NCBI GenBank assembly: GCA_050011815.1
Contig: JBEKIJ010000019.1
Span: 97,185-161,184, forward strand
Length of the DNA stretch: 64,000 nucleotides
From: Chersky-840 sp050011815
GTDB taxonomy: Bacteria > Actinomycetota > Acidimicrobiia > Acidimicrobiales > UBA8190
Direction: 5' to 3'
Shown here: one piece after another, positions 60,702-64,000 of the stretch
Numbering within the stretch: the first letter of the stretch is position 1
Layout of the letters: each line of letters starts with the position of its first letter
The notes under the pieces: generated by a model
The model's database searches: none
What the model was told of the DNA's origin: nothing
What the model saw: the letters and a program-made list of their open reading frames with translations, nothing else
Made by a program: the position numbers and the translations under genes

Positions 60702-60859
60702 ACAGGACTCTTCCAGTAGTTATTCGTGAGAGGTAGTCCTGTTGCCACGCTCTGTCGCTTCTGGAGACCGCGGCGCGCGCAGTGTCGCGACGCGCCGCAG
60801 GTGCCGCGAATTGCTGGTGCGCGCGACGTCACCTAGCGTCATGTCTGATCCCGACGCAG

Positions 60860-61573
60860 GTGACATTGAGTCCGCAGAGGAAGGGTGGAGATCTGAGGAC
60901 CCGCAGCGCCGGGGGGTTGCGGCCCGCTGTACAGCTGGGGTGTTGTCTCGCCCTCGTTATGGTGCCGCTCCTCCTGCTGGCCACACCGCAACGCGCGCCG
61001 TTGCACGGTCTCGAGCACCACGCCGGTGCTTCTCGCGGCCGCGCCGGCGACTCGGGCGTGGGCCTGTCCACACCGTGGACGGTCCCCGTCGTCTTCGCCG
61101 ACCTCAACGGTGCGACAGCACCGCAGGCATCGACGGCGGCCCCGCTCGCGGTGACCGACGACGGTTCGTCCACGCGCATGGTGAACGTGTCGTTCCAGAT
61201 GGCGCTGTCGACCACCACCACCACCACCACGTCACCTCCCCCCGCCCCTGCGGTCAAGGTGGCCCCGGTCGTGCCCGTCCCCGACGTCGTGGTGGCAAAG
61301 CCGACCCCACCCCCGACCCCGCCCGCCCCCCAGGACGCCACCATCGGTCTGGCCACGTGGTACGGATCGCCGGCCGGCACCTGTGCCAGCCCGACGCTCG
61401 TCTTCGGGACCGTGGTGACGGTGACCGACCTCTCGACGGGGGGATCGGTGCGGTGCCGGGTCGACGACCGAGAGGCCCGGAATCCCGGACGGGTGGTCGA
61501 CCTCTCCCCGGCCACGTTCTCCCAGCTGGCGGCGCTGCACGTCGGCGTCGTCAAGGTCCGCCTCACCTGGTGA
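60860..61573 (+). CDS. Secreted double-psi beta-barrel (RlpA-like) protein
   Basis: A protein of about 237 residues. A basic head and hydrophobic segment (LGCCLALVMVPLLLLATP) form a signal peptide or anchor. A Thr/Pro-rich linker (TTTTTTT, PTPPPTPPAP) crosses the cell wall, and the last 75 residues (GLATWYGSPAGTCASPTLVFGTVVTVTD to VKVRLTW) are a DPBB domain with the RlpA-type VDDREA and RVVDLSP motifs. It probably binds or cuts peptidoglycan. The start is uncertain: a GTG at 60860 is likeliest. It occupies the place of rpfB/yabE between tatD and rsmA. Confidence 0.83.
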   Translation: MTLSPQRKGGDLRTRSAGGLRPAVQLGCCLALVMVPLLLLATPQRAPLHGLEHHAGASRGRAGDSGVGLSTPWTVPVVFADLNGATAPQASTAAPLAVTDDGSSTRMVNVSFQMALSTTTTTTTSPPPAPAVKVAPVVPVPDVVVAKPTPPPTPPAPQDATIGLATWYGSPAGTCASPTLVFGTVVTVTDLSTGGSVRCRVDDREARNPGRVVDLSPATFSQLAALHVGVVKVRLTW

Positions 61574-61610
61574 GTCGCCGCCACGGGCGGGCGGCGGCAC
61601 CATTCGTGGC

Positions 61611-62465
61611 GTGACCCTCTCTCGCCGCCAGCTCCGCCTCCTCCTCGACGAGCACGGCCTGGCGCCCAGCCGTGCGCTGGGCCAGAACTTCGTGGTCGAC
61701 CCCAACACGGTCCGGCGCATCGCCCGGTTGTCGGGGGTGGGGCCCGACACGTCGGTGGTCGAGATCGGCGCCGGCCTGGGCGCGCTCACCCTGGCGCTGG
61801 CCGAGACCGGCGCGCACGTCACCGCGGTCGAGATCGATCGCGGTCTGGTGCCGCTGCTGCGCGCCCAGGTGGAGGCCCAGGGCGTGCGCGTCGTCGAAGC
61901 CGACGCCTTGACCCTCGTCTGGGACGAGCTCCTCAGCTCGTCCTCGTCGACACCGAACGATACGTCGTGGGCCATGGTGGCGAACCTCCCCTACAACGTG
62001 GCGGTCCCCGTGGTCCTGCGGGCCCTCGACGAGGCTCCCAAGGTCGTGTCGATGTTCGTGATGGTGCAGCGCGAAGTGGGTGAGCGGCTCGCCGCGGAGC
62101 CGGGGGACGAGGCCTACGGCGCGGTGTCGGTGAAGGTGGCGTACCACGCCACCGCCCGTGTAGTGGGGCGCGTCCCCGCCTCGGTGTTCGTTCCCCGTCC
62201 TGCGGTGGAGTCGGCCCTCGTGCGTATCGAGCGCCGTCCCGTGGTGGCCGTCGATCCGGCCGTCGTCCCCGCCGACCGGCTCTTCGAGTTGGTGCGAGCC
62301 GGTTTCGGCCAACGCCGGAAGATGCTGCGACAATCGCTGGCCGGGATCGTCCCCCCCGAGGCGTTCACCGCCGCCGGGGTCGACCCCGAGGCGCGCGCCG
62401 AGACCCTGGGGGTCCAGGAGTGGGGGAGACTGGCCGCATGCGCCCCCGGGCAATCGCTGTCATGA
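61611..62465 (+). CDS. rsmA: 16S rRNA (A1518/A1519) dimethyltransferase RsmA/KsgA
   Basis: A 284-residue methyltransferase. ALGQNFVVDPNTVRRIA, VVEIGAGLGALTLALAE (motif I), AVEIDR (motif II) and ANLPYNVAVPVV (motif IV NLPY) are complete. It dimethylates two adenines in the last hairpin of 16S rRNA during late ribosome assembly. The C-terminal helical domain is present (FGQRRKMLRQSLA). The start is a GTG 37 nt after the RlpA-like gene. A neighbour of ispE, as in many bacteria. Confidence 0.96.
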   Translation: MTLSRRQLRLLLDEHGLAPSRALGQNFVVDPNTVRRIARLSGVGPDTSVVEIGAGLGALTLALAETGAHVTAVEIDRGLVPLLRAQVEAQGVRVVEADALTLVWDELLSSSSSTPNDTSWAMVANLPYNVAVPVVLRALDEAPKVVSMFVMVQREVGERLAAEPGDEAYGAVSVKVAYHATARVVGRVPASVFVPRPAVESALVRIERRPVVAVDPAVVPADRLFELVRAGFGQRRKMLRQSLAGIVPPEAFTAAGVDPEARAETLGVQEWGRLAACAPGQSLS

Positions 62466-62487
62466 GGCTGTCGCCGACGCCCGGCCG

Positions 62488-63282
62488 ATGAAGGTCACCG
62501 CCCCCGCCAAGCTCACCCTCTCGCTGCGGGTGACCGGGGTCAGAGAGGACGGATTCCATCTCCTCGACGCCGAGATGGTGTCGATCGACCTTGCCGACAC
62601 GCTCACCTTCGAGTCGGGATCGGGGATCTCGGTGATCGACGAGGTCCGCGGCGGACTGGGTGTGACCGGGGTCCCGGTGGGTTCCGACAACCTCGTGGCG
62701 CGTGCCCTGGTCCTTCTGCGCCGTGACGCGGCGGTGCGGATCGTGAAGCGCATCCCGACCGGAGCCGGGCTCGGGGGCGGGTCGGCCGACGCCGCCGCCG
62801 TGCTGCGCTGGGCCGGTGTCACCGACGTCGCGCTCGCCGTCGGGCTCGGAGCCGACGTTCCCTTCTGCGTGACAGGAGGCCGGGCCCGGGTCACCGGCGT
62901 GGGGGAGAGGATCGAGCCCTTGCCGTTCGAGGACCGACGGTTCGTCCTCGCACTGCCGCCGTTGTCGGTCGACACCGCCGCGGTGTACCGGCAATGGGAC
63001 GAGCGACGCGCCCGACGCGGTGGCCGAGGAGACGAGGGCCCCGGTGGCAACGATCTGGAAGGCGCTGCGGTCGAGGTGGCTCCGATCCTCGGGCGTTGGC
63101 GCGACCGGCTGGCCCAGGTGACCGGTCACAGGCCGCGTCTCGCCGGCAGCGGCTCGGCGTGGTTCGTGGAGGGCGAGCCCGACGGTCTGGGTCTCGCCGG
63201 ACACGACTTCCTCGTCGTGGACGACCAACGAGCGCCGTTGGTGGCGGTGCGGACGGTGCCGTCGGACTCCGGGGGCCGGTGA
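62488..63282 (+). CDS. ispE: 4-diphosphocytidyl-2-C-methyl-D-erythritol kinase
   Basis: A 264-residue GHMP kinase of the non-mevalonate isoprenoid pathway. VTAPAKLTLSLRVTGVREDGFHLLDAEM is the N-terminal substrate part, PTGAGLGGGSADAAA (about 89-103) the ATP loop, and LAGSGSAWFVEG the third GHMP motif. Length is slightly short of the usual 280-300. It is 22 nt after rsmA and in the same transcript. The presence of ispE implies MEP-pathway isoprenoid synthesis. Confidence 0.96.
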   Translation: MKVTAPAKLTLSLRVTGVREDGFHLLDAEMVSIDLADTLTFESGSGISVIDEVRGGLGVTGVPVGSDNLVARALVLLRRDAAVRIVKRIPTGAGLGGGSADAAAVLRWAGVTDVALAVGLGADVPFCVTGGRARVTGVGERIEPLPFEDRRFVLALPPLSVDTAAVYRQWDERRARRGGRGDEGPGGNDLEGAAVEVAPILGRWRDRLAQVTGHRPRLAGSGSAWFVEGEPDGLGLAGHDFLVVDDQRAPLVAVRTVPSDSGGR

Positions 63283-63307
63283 GGCGCGACGGCGCCTTCA
63301 CGCGACA

Positions 63308-63329
63308 CTCCCGCCCATCGGGGCGGGAG
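63308..63329. terminator. Bidirectional hairpin between ispE and bS22
   Basis: CTCCCGCCC, loop ATCG, GGGCGGGAG: a perfect 9-bp GC-rich stem between convergent genes (ispE stop 63282, bS22 stop 63343). There is no T-tract, as is common for actinobacterial terminators. Confidence 0.65.
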
Positions 63330-63342
63330 GAGGTTCTGCCGA

Positions 63343-63444
63343 CTACTTCCCGGCAGCCCGCCGTTGCCAGCGGGTGGCCTTCAGCATCTTCTTGTGTTTC
63401 TTCTTGCGCATGCGCTTGCGGCGCTTCTTGATCAGCGATCCCAT
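63343..63444 (-). CDS. Ribosomal protein bS22 (AURKAIP1/COX24-domain)
   Basis: A 33-residue, almost fully basic protein. The GSLIKKRRKRMRKKKHKKML segment and the WQRR motif are those of bS22, the small-subunit microprotein of actinobacterial ribosomes. A TAACCT box lies 11 nt upstream of the ATG at 63444 and GGGAAA about 6 nt upstream. It is convergent with ispE. Together with bL37 at 55041 it supports assignment to Actinomycetota. Confidence 0.9.
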   Translation of the reverse strand: MGSLIKKRRKRMRKKKHKKMLKATRWQRRAAGK

Positions 63445-63531
63445 GTCTATTTCCCAGGTTAGCGGCCTTTCGGCGACGGCCGCCAAGTAGCCTCTGGCCG
63501 GGGAGGGCCCAGGCGCTTCGGAGGTGGATCC

Positions 63532-63897
63532 TTGGGGTACCAACTTGTCGCACTCGACCACGTCCAGCTGGCGATGCCCCGGGGCCGAGAGGCGCAGGCG
63601 CGTGCCTTTTACCAAGACATCCTCGGGCTCGGGGAGAGGCCCAAGCCTCCGGTGCTGGCGGCCCGGGGCGGGTGTTGGTTCTCGAACGACCGGGTGACGC
63701 TCCATCTCGGGGTGGACGAGGACTTCCGCCCGGCCCGCAAGGCGCATCCCGCCCTTGTGGTAGAAGATCTCGACGCCCTGTGTGCGTCGCTCGACGTCGC
63801 CGGTCACGAGGTGAGGTTCGACGACGAGGTCCCCGGTATCCGTCGTTGCTACGTGGACGACCCTTTCGGCAACCGAATCGAGTTGATCGAGTCGTGA
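63532..63897 (+). CDS. VOC-superfamily (glyoxalase-like) protein
   Basis: A 121-residue VOC module. LDHVQLAMPRGREAQARAFYQDILGLGE is the first half, VTLHLGVDEDFRPARKAHPALVVEDLDALC the middle and DPFGNRIELIES the typical end, giving His9, His59 or thereabouts and the terminal Glu as possible metal ligands. The substrate is unknown. The start is a rare TTG at 63532, fixed by the strong GGAGGTG 5-6 nt upstream. Confidence 0.87.
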   Translation: MGYQLVALDHVQLAMPRGREAQARAFYQDILGLGERPKPPVLAARGGCWFSNDRVTLHLGVDEDFRPARKAHPALVVEDLDALCASLDVAGHEVRFDDEVPGIRRCYVDDPFGNRIELIES

Positions 63898-63918
63898 CAT
63901 CCTACGGGTGAGGATGTC
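63896..63918 (+). terminator. Hairpin after the VOC gene
   Basis: GACATCCT, 7-nt loop, AGGATGTC: a perfect 8-bp stem that begins at the VOC stop codon and ends 8 nt before the tRNA. It probably ends the VOC transcript. Confidence 0.5.
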
Positions 63919-63926
63919 GTGCCCCT

Positions 63927-63999
63927 TGGCGGGTAGTTCAATCGGCAGAACGCCGGCCTTTGGAGCCGGATGTTGGAGGTTCGAGCCCTCCCCCGCCAG
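63927..63999 (+). tRNA. tRNA-Gln (anticodon UUG)
   Basis: A full cloverleaf fits: a 7-bp acceptor stem TGGCGGG/CCCGCCA, D stem GTTC/GAAC, anticodon stem CCGGC/GCCGG with loop CTTTGGA (anticodon TTG at positions 34-36) and T stem GGAGG/CCTCC with TTCGAGC loop. U1-A72 and discriminator G73 are tRNA-Gln identity elements. Only one base follows in the window (C), so encoding of CCA cannot be judged. Confidence 0.95.
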
Positions 64000-64000
64000 C

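Noticed and set aside
60696..60704. DnaA-box-like TTTTCCACA as a sign of a replication origin
   Set aside because: It is a single site with one mismatch, without further boxes, an AT-rich unwinding region or dnaA/dnaN nearby.
1..64000. Mobile elements, prophage, CRISPR arrays or toxin-antitoxin pairs
   Set aside because: I saw no transposase, integrase, phage structural gene, regular spacer-repeat array or typical toxin-antitoxin pair, and base composition is even across the window.

Overview
The window is 64 kb of very GC-rich, densely coding bacterial chromosome, most likely from an actinomycete-type bacterium (Actinomycetota), possibly a deep lineage such as Acidimicrobiia. Four things point that way. 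It carries genes for the actinobacterial microproteins bL37 (55041-55124) and bS22 (63343-63444). It has a luciferase-like oxidoreductase of the F420-dependent type. The rsmI/msrA/metG/tatD/.../rsmA/ispE order resembles actinobacterial chromosomes. Many first genes of transcription units have no Shine-Dalgarno sequence but a TAnnnT box 6-8 nt before an ATG or GTG, which is the actinobacterial leaderless-mRNA signature. I see no insertion sequence, prophage, CRISPR array, integron or rRNA operon. One tRNA gene (Gln, UUG) closes the window.

Layout. 1-8.4 kb: tail of a surface protein, peroxiredoxin, an unusual bS18 with a long tail, TypA, and a large zinc-ribbon/nucleotide cyclase/ATPase/TPR signalling protein. 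8.4-12.8 kb: a permease coupled to an extradiol dioxygenase, an amidase and TrmO. 12.8-19.2 kb: an envelope/lipid block (acyltransferase-SGNH protein, polytopic membrane protein, PYROXD2-like FAD oxidoreductase, MerR regulator) divergent from a MaoC dehydratase. 19.2-22.8 kb: one-carbon genes fchA-fhs and a second amidase. 22.9-26.3 kb: an orphan PilB/GspE ATPase, small zinc-ribbon proteins and a Tat-exported esterase. 26.4-29.7 kb: SRPBCC protein, bicupin, acylphosphatase and CDF metal exporter. 29.8-35.7 kb: a tight five-gene operon joining a luciferase-like oxidoreductase, thiolase, FabH, sugar-type nucleotidyltransferase and GH20 glycosidase. 35.8-41.7 kb: Nfu, two acyl-CoA dehydrogenases, a MarR-MFS pair and a VOC protein.

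41.8-45.0 kb holds the most interesting locus. An Nramp-family transporter with non-canonical metal-site motifs lies downstream of a soluble MgtE-like sensor (PRC barrel, MgtE N domain, CBS pair, no channel). Between them is a 342-nt gap with a structured RNA whose wobble pairs show that it acts on the transporter strand. I infer a magnesium (or other divalent metal) homeostasis module with a candidate riboswitch. 45.2-49.7 kb is a glycosyltransferase/methyltransferase/alpha-alpha-toroid cluster followed by a convergent methyltransferase and a TMEM165-type transporter. 49.7-55.1 kb: aminopeptidase N, an adenosine-kinase-like PfkB protein, an unknown protein, GDPD and bL37. 55.2-63.3 kb is a conserved housekeeping run (ychF, DUF192, rsmI, msrA, metG, tatD, a DPBB/RlpA-like secreted protein where rpfB or yabE usually sits, rsmA, ispE). 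bS22, a VOC protein and tRNA-Gln finish the window.
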